A stretch of 64,000 nt of DNA, taken from positions 27,040,874 to 27,104,873 of the forward strand of contig OZ005607.1 in NCBI GenBank assembly GCA_963930655.1. The letters run 5' to 3'. This document shows positions 36,264 through 49,489 of the stretch, piece by piece. Within the stretch, counting starts at the first letter, position 1. Each line of letters starts with the position of its first letter. The notes beneath the pieces were generated by a model. That model was not told where the DNA came from, did no database searches, and worked only from the letters and a program-made list of their open reading frames with translations. The position numbers and the translations under genes are program-made. The stretch comes from Myrica gale (lineage: Eukaryota; Streptophyta; Magnoliopsida; Fagales; Myricaceae).

Positions 36264-39200
36264 ATGACGGCAGCTTCTTTTGTCATAGTGGTGGTCTTGA
36301 TTTCAGCTCTGCTTCCGAGTGGGCTGGGCTTGCCTTCCACCACTGCGCCTGCTTTTCTGTGGTCACCTTACCTTAATGATGAGTAAGCTCGTGCACTCTT
36401 TTTTTCTTTTTCTTTTTTTCCTCTCATTCTTCTTAATGTGTCAGGCTCTTGCTTTGAAGAGCAAAGGTTTTTGCCTGAGTCAGATTTCCATCTTTGTCAA
36501 TAAATTCCATATGTAAGCACCAGTTAGTGTGTAACTGGTTTTGGAATATTCAAGATTGATCGTCGCAAAATAGGAGCTTAAGCGACTTTTTCTTTTAATT
36601 TGTTGTCCGCGTATGGTGTTAAGTGGGTTCAGAAGGCTAGTGTAAAGGTGCATTGCGTAGACTTGTAGCAATTGTCTTCCCCCAGATTCTAACGTGGCAA
36701 AGGCCATAATTAGGAATATCTCCTGTAGGTTTCTCCCGAAATTCTCCATCACTCAACATGGCAATCAAATTCTATTGTATCATGATAAAATGTCAAATCA
36801 TAATGATAATCACAGAGAACGGTGGAGAGATGAGTAATTGTATGTGAAAGTGTTATGTTTGTAGTTGATACAGTAGGAAATGCCTTCAATTCACTCTTCT
36901 GTGGAGTTTTTCCTGCATTTGTGTTCTTTATGAATGTCCAAACTAGCTAAATAGTCGTTTCCTCTATTGTTGATAAGATTACAAGCAATTTCACTTTTTT
37001 TTATCAATATTTTCTAGGCTATCAGTATGTTCTAGGTAAGGCTTTGACTTTTCCAGAGAGTGGAGTACCAATTTACCTTGGAGGGAAAGGAGGGGATGAG
37101 ATACTAAGGATACGTAACTCTTCATTAGGTAATCAGAAAGGCTAAAAATGCTTGTAGTTTAGTCTTTATAAAGCACTTTATGTTTGCGGTCGTGTCAGTT
37201 GAGAACTAAACTCATACATGGTTGACCACATCCAACAATTAAAAGCAGTATCCTGATTTAAATAATTGCTTTATAAGGTGAAACTGAGTACTGTAGTTTC
37301 ATGAGTATCCCTCGAAGATATTTTGCTGTTTGCGTTATGGTCATGTTCACTTTTGGCTGGCATCTCTCTCTCCCTCTCCAAACTCCCTTGCACACAGCAA
37401 GAGTACAAGAGTCTCCCCTGCCCCCAGGGTGCCCTGGTGCAAAAGGAAAAAAAACCACCATAAACCTACACTTCACTCCCCACCAACACCAGCACACATA
37501 CTCACCCAAGAGATATGTATTGAAGTGTAAGCTTTTCATATGCATCATGAGATTAGTAGATATTTGAATTTTAAGCTTTCAAGATTTAGAACCTGTATCT
37601 TCATTCTATCAAAGTTTCACGACACTAACAATTTTAGACATCCTTTTATGTTAACGGGAGTAAGAGAGAAACAAATGTCACTTTTGAATTGAGCATTTGA
37701 AGGGAGTACTTTTTCACGTGTAGCACATGCTTTGGCCGTTCCAATTTTTGATATGGCAAACCACTGATGTTATCTGTCACTTTGCATGAGATTTGTCAAT
37801 TTATAATGAACACGGTTCCCAGTTTGCTGTTGTATTCCTAAATTGACTTATTATCTGATATTGTGTTATTCGTGCTAATCTTAGTTTTCCAAGCTACGCA
37901 GTAAAGGATGTTGTCAATTATCAGACCATCTATCCGAAGGAGCTAGCAAGGTCGATTCTGACTGAAGGTGGCTGGTCAAACGTACTGGTAAATTGACCAT
38001 TGGAATAATAGTTCACTTCATCTATTAGAGTTTATAATATGGTTCCATTCTCAAATTCTGTCGTAGAAGTAGGATGTTCCTATGTGGTGCTCTTGATTTC
38101 GTCATAGTGTAATCTTTTGTTTCCAAATTACCTTAGTGCTCGCAGGAGAAACTTCAGCATCCTGTGGATGTAGCACTTGTGTTTGTCGGTAGAGAGGTAA
38201 GATGATTGTCTCAAATGCATCATGTAAACTTGCTATCTAGTTCCAGATATCTATTTGAGATTTATTTCATTTTTGTGACCTCTCTCTATTACTAGAACAA
38301 CATACATCCATTTATGGAGTTTTCATGGCTTTACATTTAAAGCTGAACATCACGTGTCCTAGTTGTGGTGTATATTCAATACCTAAACTGTTTGTTCTCT
38401 CTTATTAAAATTAGTCAAAATCCTTACATTTTTAACTTGTAAGGGTTGAGAGTTAACACCTGGTGAGACTTTTCAGTCGAGTCCTTGATACAACATGTTG
38501 AGACACGTTTAATTCAAACCTTTAAGCTATTAGATTTGCCTAGCAATGTTATATCAACAACTAACTGAGGTCATTACTCATTTGTTCTTTTTTCTTTACT
38601 TAGCATGTTAGAAGCATATTTGAGAATTATAAGGAGGGTTTAGGGAGGTTTAAAAGTTGACTCAGAATAAGTTGGGGGTTACAAATAGGTTGAAAGTTAA
38701 TGGAATTCAAGGCAGTGTATTTGGTGTATAGGCAATTTTTTACTTCAAATTTTTTGGTACTTTTTATGGCACTAAGCAACACACACCGAGACAGCCAACC
38801 CACACACTTGCTCACAGCACACAGCAAGTACAGGGACAACCCAGCCTTTATATCAGTGTCACAAGAATACAAAGGATTAGACGTAGGCCTTTACACATTT
38901 GAGTAGACCTTGATCACAAAACCATCTAGGCTATTGCAATAGAGTGGTCACAACCAAGTCTCACAGCAACTTGATAATGATTTACGCACTTGCCACTACT
39001 TGTTCAGCATGGACAGGGCTCATATAAAGAGAGGTTCCCGCTTGTCTCAGGTGTTTCTCATTGCCCATCAGGTGTCCCAACCACCTTTTGACCTTTTCCC
39101 ACAATGCTTGCCCCACGGGCGACAGGCAGCCCACTTGCGTGCTTGACCGCTTCTTGTGCACCCTTGGTGCCCATCTGTATGCGCATGTCAAGAAAAATAT

Positions 39201-42200
39201 GCTTCTGGGTTTCTTCTTCTAATTGGCAGAGTGGGTATGCGCACACATCATTTCAATGAGCACTTAGTTTGCTGGTGTTCTCTGATGGGCAGCATTTTGT
39301 GAGAGCAATTTTCACGTGCGTAATTAGGGCCTGTCATGTATTTTACCTTTTCATGGTTCTTTCCAGTCATTCTTCTTGATGGAATCATTAGGAACAAGTC
39401 AGTTCTGCTCAAGGTTATATGCTCAGGTTGACAGAATAGTTTCCCTTCTTATCGATTACCTAGGTCATTTGATCCTCTGAGCTTTGTAGAGATGTATAAT
39501 AAGGATGTCTTCTTGGCCTACAGTAAGCTGTGGTTATGGCTACCTCCAGCCTCTAAATATTCTGTATGTTGATACTTTTTTGCTTGCTTGTCTCAATCAA
39601 GCATTCCTATGCTTAGCAATGAGGTAGTAGCAGGAGAAGCCTGCATTGCGCTGCTGATGATGCAGAAAGCTTTTTGGTTTTTTGTTTTCTGTTTTGAGAG
39701 ACGTCAAGGTGAAGGGGCTTCTGTTGGCAATTTCTCTATCCCCCGTCCTGTCCAATATTGTTCTCGAATGTCTTTGTTTCCGTGTACAAAGCAAATTATC
39801 CAACTTTATGACCAACCTGTTTTTGATGAAATTATTCCACACATGGTTTTTGTGTTTGGTGTTTTCTTCATCATGATCCTTGGTCAACCAGTACTTCTTT
39901 TTCCGTTTAATTGTTCTTGCCTGTTGCGCTTTTGAAGCCAAACAAAAGGAGTACAATATTAGTTGAAAAGTCTCCATCACGTTGGTGTTGGTTGAAACTT
40001 CAATTGGGGGCGTTATCTATATAAAAATCCTGTGAGTGGGAAGCCACTGTATGTTGTGTGGAAGGATGAAGCGTTTCTTACTGATGTTTGCTTGTTTTTT
40101 GGCCATGGATGGTTGCACTTGGGGACTGAAGTTTTCTTCTGGGACTCTTAAGCTTGGCTGTTTATGGTGATAAGGAAATGGAAGGGCCGGCAATGTTGGG
40201 GTGGAGTCGGCCATTTGTTCCTTGTGAGAGGCACCGAAGCAGGGTAGAGTTATCATTTCCGGAGACTGCAGAGCTGGCTTAGTTGAGGTGGGTGGGGCTT
40301 CGTTCGGCTTGGTGCATGAATAGGATGGCTGATCAGTTTTGCAGGGCTTTTGCTAAGTGGGTTTTGCAGCTTGTGGCCTAGGGCTTCCAGTACTAATTTC
40401 CTGTACCAGGACTCAGTTTTCGTGGTTGTGGTCTAGGAACCTATTTGGTGCAGTGAATTGCTAGTTTAGATTTGAAATCTACCTTAAGATGCTTTCCTAT
40501 TCCTTTGCCCATTTTCAAAGTGTTGGATCTTGTCATGTTGTTGAATGGGATGCCTTGAATTTGGATTAATGAGACGTAGAGAAGTGAATTTTCTGGAAAA
40601 AAAGGGGCCACCCTCTAGGACCAGGTCGTTTTCTTGATGTTCTGCATTTGCCACTCTTCCAAGAGAAAAATGAAGATAGGTGTTGCGCTCTAGGTCGTCA
40701 ATGGCTAGTTGCTTAAGGTGGTTCCACATTTTGGAGATAATACCATGGAGAACAGAATGTGATAGTTCTGGGAGTGCAGAAGAAATCGCACTCCACACTT
40801 CACGCCTCATATCACTACTTTCAGATATAAGACATGTACCACTTAACCAATCATACCACTCGCACTTCAATATTCGAATAAATCTTCCCCTTCTCAGGAG
40901 CTTTTTGCTATTGCACATATGCCTACACTTTTCTTATTCTTCCTGAGGATGGAGTCTCTTGTCTTAGCAATTCAAGTGTCTCGCGTCATCAGCAACTCTA
41001 AAACTCACCTTTTGAGAGAATTTACTCAACTATGAGCTGATCTAACATTATAGTCACCTCATTTTTCCATGGAAGTCACCAACACTGACACATGTGCTGG
41101 GTTTAAAATAGGACGCAGCTTGCACTACTATGGGAGCTGCCAATACAGCTTAGAAAAAAAAAATGGGAGCCACTAATAGCACGCACAATCGTCTTGTCTC
41201 ACCACCATCAGAGCATTTACCAACAATGACTGGAGCTAAGATGGGAGTTCCCAGCACTTTTCTGGGGGAGCTACCAACAACACATGGCAGTCATAATGAA
41301 CATTTACCTTGTCAAAGAATTGACTTCAATATGGTTTGTTGGCCTATGGGTTTTGGAGAGTGAGAGTAGCACCTTAGAGTCTCTTTTTCAGTGCTTGGGA
41401 CAAGTGTAAGGATGCCACCTCAACTCCAAAGCTTAAGCTGGTAGGATCAATAAATGATCTATTCACTCTTGTCACTAATGGAGATGAGATTTCGACCACT
41501 TTATTGGACACTCCAGACAAATGTGATATTTGAGTGCATACCTCTATAGGATATTGTTTTAGTCATTTTCCTAGAATGAATAGTGTAGGCTCATTTTATA
41601 TTTTGTAAAGAAAGAGGGGATGGGAAGAAAGACTTAAAGAAAAGAAATTTTAGCCTTTTGTTTTCCATGAACCGCAAAGAGGGTGCTTTTCTGGAACCCC
41701 AGAGAATGTTGAGAGCCCCTGTAATGCTTTATGCTGATACAATTAGGGAGATGATTTAATGATATTCCCTTTGCTTGGCGCAGTTGCGATCCTCAGATAT
41801 TTCAACTGGCAATCATGCAGATCCTGCTCTTGTAAACATGCTCAAGGAAAGTACTTGCCCAACTGTATTTATCTGTATTTCTGTGGAAGTTGATGTGGGA
41901 TTTTCCATTAGTGGCATAATTCCTTCGCGTTTCTTTTCTAATAGTTAGCTTTCCATCTGCTCGAACAGGTCTCGTTCACAAGATCTAGATTTTCCATGGC
42001 ATTCCCATATATTGCTGCTGCATCGGATGAGGAGACAATGGAAAATTTGTTGGTTTCAGGGTTTATGGAAACTTGTGGTCATGATTTAGGTATCGGTAAT
42101 GTTGCTTTCCTGGAGTCGTGTTCTGTAGAGGGTGGAAACTTTCAAAAACTTGCAGACCTGCGCTCAGTACATGTAATATCAGTTTGACAATTTGTATGAC

Positions 42201-43161
42201 ATCGTGAATTTTTTGGGTCTATGACAAATATATGATGCTGACTATAACCCATGGCATAAGCAGGATTATCTGGATTCAAGGATAGAAAAAAGGCAAAAGG
42301 GGCAAGCAGATATCGTTGTGGTCTGCCATGGAGGGTCCAGTAGCTCGAGAGAACTTGAACGACCACAATCTGAAAGTATGATAAGTAACAACTGTTTATA
42401 TGGGTGTCAGAGGGTATAACCAATTTGAACTGTTTAATATATTTCATAAGTCAAGTTAGTCTGAAGGCTTCATTTGTATATTATAATCAAATCTGCAGGC
42501 GAAATTTTATCTGATCTGATAAAATCTCTGGAGCAGTCGGGGGCAAAATATGCAGCTCTTTATGTTTCAGATCCCTTGAGGTCAACTCAGTATCCATCTC
42601 GTAAGGAACTGGGAAGGTTTCTTGCTGAAGGTGCCTCTGGAAATCAATCTGCTAATTCTACAGTCTGTGATGGAGTTTGCCAGATTAAATCATCACTTCT
42701 GGAGGGGCTTATAGTTGTAAGTTGCTGCTTGTCTTTTTGTGATAATTAACTTCCATATGATGTGCTTTCAAATTATTTTGTGCAAATATTTATTCGTTCA
42801 TGAATACACAAACATTCCAAGAGCATGAGGGTGGACCAATAATCATTTTCAACTATTATCATATAAAGGAAGTATAGCTTTTTGGTGCCCTAACCTCGGG
42901 GCCTGTGGCTGTGGTTTTTCCTTCTTTTCCTTACCCTTTTTGTTTTTCTGTTTATGGCTTCATGGGTATTTTAGAGACTGTTATGTGTATGTAAGGATTG
43001 GATTCTTCTTATCTTCACATAATGACTTCGGTGAAGTTCTGACACTGTTGCTTCTCCAAATGCTTCAGGCTATTGTTTTGCTTATAATCTTAATTTCGGG
43101 TATTTGCTGTATGATGGGCATTGACACTCCAACAAGATTTGAGGCGCCCCAAGAGAATTGA
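36264..43161 (+). CDS. V-type ATPase subunit S1/VOA1-like type I membrane protein, 8 exons
   Basis: Coding exons 36264-36382, 37894-37987 (or from 37885, in frame), 38137-38196, 41784-~41864, 41969-42172, 42264-42375, 42499-42716 and 43069-43161 give about 326 residues. There is a signal peptide (1-22, MTAASFVIVVLISALLPSG), then a lumenal domain with GGWSNVLCSQEKL, HPVDVALVFVGRE, MAFPYIAAASDEE and QSGAKYAALYVSDP. One C-terminal transmembrane helix (AIVLLIILISGICC) and a short cytosolic tail (GIDTPTRFEAPQEN) follow. That tail and helix match the Ac45/VOA1 transmembrane family, an ER or secretory-pathway accessory of the V-ATPase; the plant relative I recall is At3g13410. The fourth exon's donor is uncertain: GT at 41865 keeps the frame. 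Intron 3 is 3.6 kb and contains repeat-like DNA. Confidence 0.75.
38700..41300. repeat. Repeat-like filler in intron 3 of the VOA1-like gene
   Basis: The segment is less AT-rich than neighbouring introns and has frames with no recognisable domain (e.g. 40484-40918, minus; 38982-39250, minus). The part around 38760-39260 has the look of an LTR or other dispersed repeat. Around 41160-41290 there are repeated phrases such as tgggagctgccaa, tgggagccacta and gggggagctaccaac. No ends or target duplications could be fixed. Confidence 0.35.
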
Positions 43162-44047
43162 TTTGTCATTTCTTCAAGATTAGCACCCATCTCGTGGACA
43201 GTGTTTTCTGTTTGAGACATTGGTAGATGTACTTGTTTGATGCAGAGTAGCAGCAGGCATCGAATTTTAAGCGTGTAATTCACTTGCTTAAAGGTTATAT
43301 GTTATGTCTGTGATAAGGGAGACCATTCTTGGCAGAGTATAATATTTATTTATGTTTAGATTGTCTTGCCAAAGTAGGGGTTCCCGATTCCGCTTTTAAG
43401 TAGAGTAGAACGGTGCATTCCTTTATTGAGAGGCCAATTAAAAAAGTTGACAAAAAAATTGGGTCAAGGATGCTTGCCATATTTCCAGAGGAAACTCCAG
43501 TCTCAAAAATGATGATCGGGATAGAGTTTTCTCTCTTTCTTCCTATAAAATTTTTTGTTCAACTTGCTAAGGCCCATAAGTATCGCCCTTCTTTGTTGAC
43601 ACTAATTTATTTAGTTGTTCTGTTCATCAATGATTGAATCTTAAGTTGTCTATTCTATAGCACAACTTTAATACCGAGGCTCAACTTGTTGGCAAGTATT
43701 CGATGAGGAGTGCTATCCTTTCGTACTAAACGTGGGAAATATCCTTGTAGACATCATCAGCTGAGTTCCCATGGAAAAAATGTATTGTTGACATCTTGGA
43801 ACGTAATCAAGGCTTTGTTTTCTCTTGAAACCTTTTGCCACGGATCATTTCAACTTGCTGGACTTATCTCCTTTGAGGACGTTGTTGCTAACAACAGGGA
43901 AAAGTACAAGACAAATAATAATTTCTAGAGGGGTTAATTATTGTAGGATTCTGTGATTAGATCAACATTAGTTGTTTTTAAGCAATCATGAATTTCATTT
44001 AACTAGGAAATTTATAAGCGTGCCACATACAAATGGTCTTTGGAGAC
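43162..44047. other. 3' region and intergenic DNA after the VOA1-like gene
   Basis: Probably holds the 3' untranslated region. No further exon or repeat end is recognised before the LTR starting at 44048. Confidence 0.5.
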
Positions 44048-45141
44048 TGTCACGGGGTCAATTTGACTCACAAATTTTTTCCACGTGATGGCACTAGACA
44101 CCGAGTCTAGTCTCAGCCAGCAACCCAACGACAATCGCTAGAGGTTAGGGCAAGAGTAATGCTCCCAACCTTTACACTTGTATATTCACAAAGTTGTACA
44201 AGGGAAGACTAGGGTTCTCACAACAGATTCGAACCACTAGCCAAGGTATGCTCAAGGCACACTTTCTCTCAAGAACAGCCCTCTACCCTCAATACAATCT
44301 CTCAACACTCTCCAACCCGTCCTCCCCAGCAAGGGTCGAAGCCAGCCTTCTTATAACCTTCAGGAGTGTATTGGTCGTGCAAGCCAACTGCCAGCCCAGC
44401 AGTTGCTTGCTGTCAGGGCAAGCCGCAGGTGTGTCATGCCTCTGCAGCTCTGCCTGTGCGTCAGGTGCAATGATGGGCTGCCTAGGCGCCTGCCTGGCTG
44501 TTGCTTGATGGAAAAGCCATGCGGCAGGTATGGGCACCCATGCAGACAGTTTGGGCGCCAGCCCCGTGCCTGGCAAGGCAACTGACACACGCAACAGCCC
44601 TGCAGCGCGCTAAGTTCGAATTGCATGGCTGCCCATCCCTCTGCCGCCATCATGAACCGTCTGACGCCCCTTTGCGTGCTTCAGACGTTATCAGCGCTCC
44701 CTTGGTGCCTCATGATGAGCTCTGGACATGTCAGCGCAACCATGACCTTGTTAGCGGGTCCATGACACTGTCAGCGCGCCCATGCTCTTGTCAGCGCAAC
44801 CATGACCTTGTTAGCGGGTCCATGACACTGTCAGCGCGCCCATGCTCTTGTCAGCGCAACCATGACCTTGTCAGCGCGTCCATGACACTGTCAGCGCGCC
44901 CATGCTCTTGTCAGCACGCCCATGACACTATCTGCTCGCCCATGGCCTAGCCAACTGCTTTCCTTGGCAGGTCCATCCTGCCATGCGTCGCCCAGCAAGT
45001 CCATCTTGCTGAGGCTCTTCAAGTGCCCTTCACTCGAACAATCTTGACATGCTGCCCCTCATGCCAAGATGCTTGGCAGCATGCATGAGTGCTGGGCGCC
45101 ACTCATGCCACTGCCCGATTGTGCCGCACATTACGGTGACA
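44048..45141 (-). repeat. 3' LTR of Ty3/gypsy fossil A
   Basis: About 1.09 kb, with TGTCAC and GTGACA at its two ends. A purine-rich tract (minus-strand reading of the accacccccacc at about 45143-45155) adjoins it on the internal side, as expected for a 3' LTR. Confidence 0.75.
44731..44945 (+). repeat. 60-bp tandem repeat built of 20-bp subunits, inside the LTR
   Basis: Three nearly identical 60-base units start at 44731, 44791 and 44851, with a partial fourth from 44911. Each unit is three related 20-mers of the form tcagcgc-nn-ccatgannntg, with ttagcgggtccatgacactg in the middle. Confidence 0.9.
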
Positions 45142-48100
45142 GACCACCCCCACCAAAAGAACTCGACGTCCCCGTCGAGGATCGATTTAGGAAGTCGTGG
45201 ATCAGGTTCTCAAACTGTCACAGGGTCGTGTCCTTCTCCCAGGTTGCCTCTGCTTCTGGGAGGTTCTTCCATTTTACAAGGAAATAGGTTCGCCTATTCT
45301 TGCTGCTGTAGCCCTCTTCGCATTTGGCTAGTATCTTCTCCGCCTCCTTATCAAACTCCATTCGTACGGTGGGATGGACCCTTTTTTATTTCATCCTCCC
45401 TCGGTTTACCAAGTCTTCATTGTAAGGCTTCAAAAAACTTACGTGGAAGGTTGGGTGCACCTTTAGTCGTTCTGGGAGCTTCAGCCGGTAGGCCACCCTG
45501 CCTACCTTCTTCAGAATCTCAAAAGGACAATCGTACTTTGGAACAAGATCGCGGTGGGTTTGCCCTTGTCTAAACTTCTTCCAGATCTGAGGGGTGAGTT
45601 TTAGCATCACTTTATCTCCCTCCTGGAACTCCAAGGTTCTCCTACCCTGATCAACATACTTCTTCATCCGCCTCTGAGCCTTGGCAAGGCTGTCCTGAGC
45701 CATGTTCAGTAGCTTTTGCCTGTCTTTGGCGAACTGGAATGCTGCTGGGCATCTCCCAGCCCGAGTCTGTCTCACAATCTTGTGAGGAGTGAGTGGTTGG
45801 TGCCCCAAGTTTAACTCGAAGGGGCTGCTGCCCGTTGCCGAAGATCAATGAAGATTGTAGGCGAACTGGGCCACATCCAAAAGATCCACCCAATTCTTCT
45901 GGCTGGCTGACACATAGTGTCGCAAGTACTCTTCCAACAGGGCATTCATCCTCTCAGTTTGCCCATCAGTCTGCGGATGGGATGCGGTAGAGAATTTCAG
46001 TTCTGAACCGAGTAACTTGAACAACAAGGTCTAGAACCGACCCGTGAATCGTGGGTCTCGGTCACTCACGATGTCTTCTGGCATCCCAAAGTATTTGATA
46101 ACATTTCGGAAGAAAAGGTCTGCGGCTACCTCAGTCGTGCATACTTTGGGGGCCGTCATGAAGATGGCATACTTCGTCAACCGATCAACCACCACCATGA
46201 CCGAGCCTTTTCCCTTGGCCTTGGGAAACCCGAAGATAAAATCCATGGAGAGGGACACCCATGAATTCTCTGGAATAGGGAGGGGTTGCAGCAGGCCAGC
46301 TTGCTTCCTCCGCTCAGACTTGTCTTGTTGGCAGACTAGACAAGTCTTAACATAAAATTCAACGTCTACCTCCATCTTGGGCCAATGGTAGGACTACCCT
46401 AGGAGGGCCATCATCCTCTCCCTTCCCGGGTGACCAGCCCATTCTGCATCGTGTGTTTCCCTCAAGAGCTTTTCTGTAGCTTTCTTTTGGGCACAAGGAG
46501 CCGGTTGCCCTTAGCATAGAGCAAGTCATCCTCCAACCAATATCGCTTCACAATCCCAGCTTGGACATCAGCGATCGACTTCTGGTAGGTAGGGTCAGAG
46601 CGAACATTTCTCCTTACCCCATCAAGAAAATCTGATTGTAAGGAGGAGAGGGCTCAGGGCATCCGCCACCTAGTTATGCCGCCCTGGCTTGTGTTCCCAT
46701 ACAAAATCATACTTTTGGAGGAACTCTTGCCACCGAGCCTGTTTTGGTGACAACTTCTTTTAAGAGTGGAAGTAAGTATTCGCCACATTATCAGTGCAAA
46801 CAATAAAGTGGGTACCTAGGAGATACACTCTCCATACCATTAGACAGTGGACAACCGCCAGCATCTCCTTCTCGTGGGCTGAGTAGCGCTGCTCAGCACT
46901 GTTTAACTTCCTACTCTCGAACGCGACGGGGTGTCCCTCTTGGACTAATACCCCTCAATCGCTTTGTCGGATGCATCTGTGTGGACTTCAAATGGCAAGT
47001 CAAAGCTTGGGAGCCGCAGGACTGGCTCTGTCGCCACAACAATCTTTAACCGGTCCATGGCTTCTTGGCACCTCTCGGACCATTCCCAACACTGGTCTTT
47101 CTTCAAGAGGTCCGTCAGGGGAGTCACCAGCTTAGAATACCCCTCAATGAACCTGCGGTATTAGTTTGCAAGCCCGAGGAAAGATCGCAGTTCGGGGACA
47201 TTTCGTGGCTCAGGCCACTGTAGGATGGCTTCGACCTTTCTTCCGTCCATCCTCACTATCCCCTTCTGGATCTGATGGCCTAAGAACATGATCTTTCTCT
47301 TTGCAAACTCGCATTTCTCCTTCTTCACAAAGAGAAAGTGATCTCTAAGTTTACGGAACACTTTGTGCAAGTGTTCAAGATGCTCCTCCATGGTGCCACT
47401 ATAGATCACAATGTAGTCCAAGTAGACTACCACAAAGCGGTCAATATACTCATGAAACACATCATTCATGAGATTGCAAAATGTGGCAGGGGCATTGGTG
47501 AGGCCAAACGACATTACCAAAAATTCATAAGAACCATACCTGGTTACACACGTTGTCTTCGGCTCATCCCCCTTTGCAATACGGACTTGCCAATACCCTG
47601 ATCACAAGTCTAGCTTCGTGAAGTAGGTCGCTTGGCTCAACCTATCAAAGAGATCCTGAATAAGTGGCATAGGATATTTGTTCTTCACTGTGACTTTGTT
47701 CAAGGCCCGGTAGTCAATGCACATTCGGAGGGTCCCGTCTTGCTTCTTCTGGAATAAAACTGGTGCTCCGTGGGGGGCCTTTAATGGTTGCACAAATCCC
47801 GCATCTAGCAGCTCTCCCAGCTGCTTCCTCAATTCTGTCAGCTCCTTTGGGCTCATACGGTAAGGGGCTTGAGTAGGAAGTTTCGCTCCTGGGACGAGTT
47901 CAATCTGGTGATCCACGGTCCACCTAGGAGTCAGGGACTTCGGAAGCTCAGGAGGCATCACATCGCTGAACTCGTCCAGGACATCCAACACCTCACTAGG
48001 AGGATTGTCCTCGTCTACTGCCACTACCTCCCTTAAGGAAGCCAAGTAGGTGAGCTCCCCTTTCTTCAGCCCCTCTTTTAGCTGAATTACAGAAAGAGAT

Positions 48101-48650
48101 TTTTTCCCTCTTTTCCCTCCTGACATCTTTGAGGATGCATGTACAAATCAGGGCTGCTTTTCATCCATCACCCAGAGACCCCTCATAAAAGGAATTGGCC
48201 CCGCCTTCGCTCGCACGAAGAACTCGTTGCCCAAGATAATGTCGAAGTCGTCCAAAGGGACAACAAGAAAATCCATTTTCCCTTCCATTCCCCCACTTCC
48301 ACGGGGACTCCAGAGGCTCTTCCCAGCACCGACTGGGCCTCAGAGTTGACCGTCTTTATTTGGCTTGGGCTTTTGTTCACTTTCAATCCCCCAAGGGTCA
48401 CCACCATCTTTTCGGACACAAAGTTGTGAGTGGCGCCCGTGTCTAGCATGGCCGAGACCTCCTTGTTATTCACACGCAGAGGCACATATAACAACTCCGT
48501 ATGTCCATCTGCCCGTAGGGCATTCAGGCGAAGCTGGATGGGGTTGACTCGGGCATGAGTCACCGAATCATATTCTCCCGAGTTACCATCCTTCACCAAG
48601 GCTGAAAGTCTTTCAGGTTTCGGACAATCGCGAGCCCTGTGAGGCACGCG

Positions 48651-48950
48651 GAAGCCCTAGGCTAGCCGCTGGATCCAAAATGAAAGCAATCCAGTCCCCA
48701 ATGCTACGAGAACTGAAAGACAACATATCAAAGGACCAAGGGGAAAGTCTCCAGGTTAACTCAAAGAAGATATGTTCCAGCGTTTCCACACCATGAGGAC
48801 AGTGGAGACAACCAGTCAACAAATCAGTCCTAATAATACGTGTCACATTCATTCGACAAGGCAAAACATTCCAAGCAATTTTCCATATCAATAAGCGAAG
48901 ACGATCTTGCAAAGGAAGTGACCAGAGCGACTTCCATAGGGTTTGTATTA
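48651..48950 (-). mobile_element. LINE fragment (zf-RVT domain) abutting Ty3/gypsy fossil A
   Basis: The minus strand encodes LPLQDRLRLLIWKIAWNVLP, then CLHCPHGVETLEHIFFEL, the C-x2-C...H zf-RVT pattern found at the end of plant LINE reverse transcriptases. It joins the gypsy fossil directly at about 48650 with no LTR between them. The gypsy fossil was therefore truncated by a rearrangement, or the LINE inserted and the far side was later lost. Confidence 0.75.
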
Positions 48951-49489
48951 ATTACAACTTAAAAACATGGGGTTTGTATGAATTACAACTTTAGAGAACA
49001 ATTTTAAATGACATCTTTAAATATAATAGAGCATGGTAATTGATGATGTCAAAAATCACCACAATGCTCGGAAGCCAAGTGAACCAGCAAGAATTACTGA
49101 GGGGGTTAGCCTCGGGTTTGGAGACTCCGACGACCAAGTTAAATCTCAAGAAAATGTTAAGTGCTTAGAGAATGAAGTTAAACGTAGGTCTAATGAAGGG
49201 AAATCTGGATTTTTATACATGTATCGGCGTCGTAGTCCTGTTAGGAGACTACCTCTTAAGGTAGTAGAGTTTCAAACCTATCGTGAGGAGTCCTCGGGTG
49301 ACTAAACCATTCGAGAGGAGTTAGGCTGTAGAGTTGTATTAGGATAGTGTTGCCGACCATTCGAGTTGCCATGAGGAGTTCTCGAGTGGCTAAACTTCTA
49401 TGTGAGATCGGATGCCAGACTCCTATGTGAATAGTCGGGACTGACCAACATGCTAGTGAACCTGAGCCTAAGTGGTCTAATCGGGCCTA
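48951..49489. other. Unassigned DNA between the LINE fragment and Ty3/gypsy fossil B
   Basis: No domain recognised. The short open frame at 49033-49305 resembles nothing I know. The stretch near 49290-49480 already carries phrases (gaggagt, ctcgggtgactaaac) like those in the following LTR region, so the LTR may start earlier than stated. Confidence 0.4.

Larger units (their letters stand above)
44048..48650 (-). mobile_element. Ty3/gypsy LTR retrotransposon fossil A, lacking its 5' part
   Basis: In element order on the minus strand: end of gag with a zinc-knuckle remnant (PHRARDCPKPERL, about 48650), aspartic protease (MLDTGATHNFVS, about 48450), reverse transcriptase ([19 protein letters not shown] and VVYLDYIVIYSG, 48126-47161), RNase H (about 47130-46700), integrase (zinc finger CQQDKSERR; core FGFPKAKGKGSVMVVVDRLT; C-terminal HPTFHVSFLKPY, 46375-45386), then a purine-rich tract and a 3' LTR at 44048-45141 bounded by TGTCAC/GTGACA. 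The 5' LTR and most of gag are absent, replaced by LINE sequence. Coding parts are recognisable but the element is broken in several places, so it is not recent. Age cannot be dated with only one LTR. Confidence 0.85.

Noticed and set aside
44731-44945. Considered as a CRISPR-like array
   Set aside because: Repeats are contiguous with no unique spacers, lie inside an LTR, and the genome is a plant's.
44501-45573. Cysteine-rich repeat protein on the plus strand
   Set aside because: Translation of the tandem array inside the LTR; it has no independent gene features.
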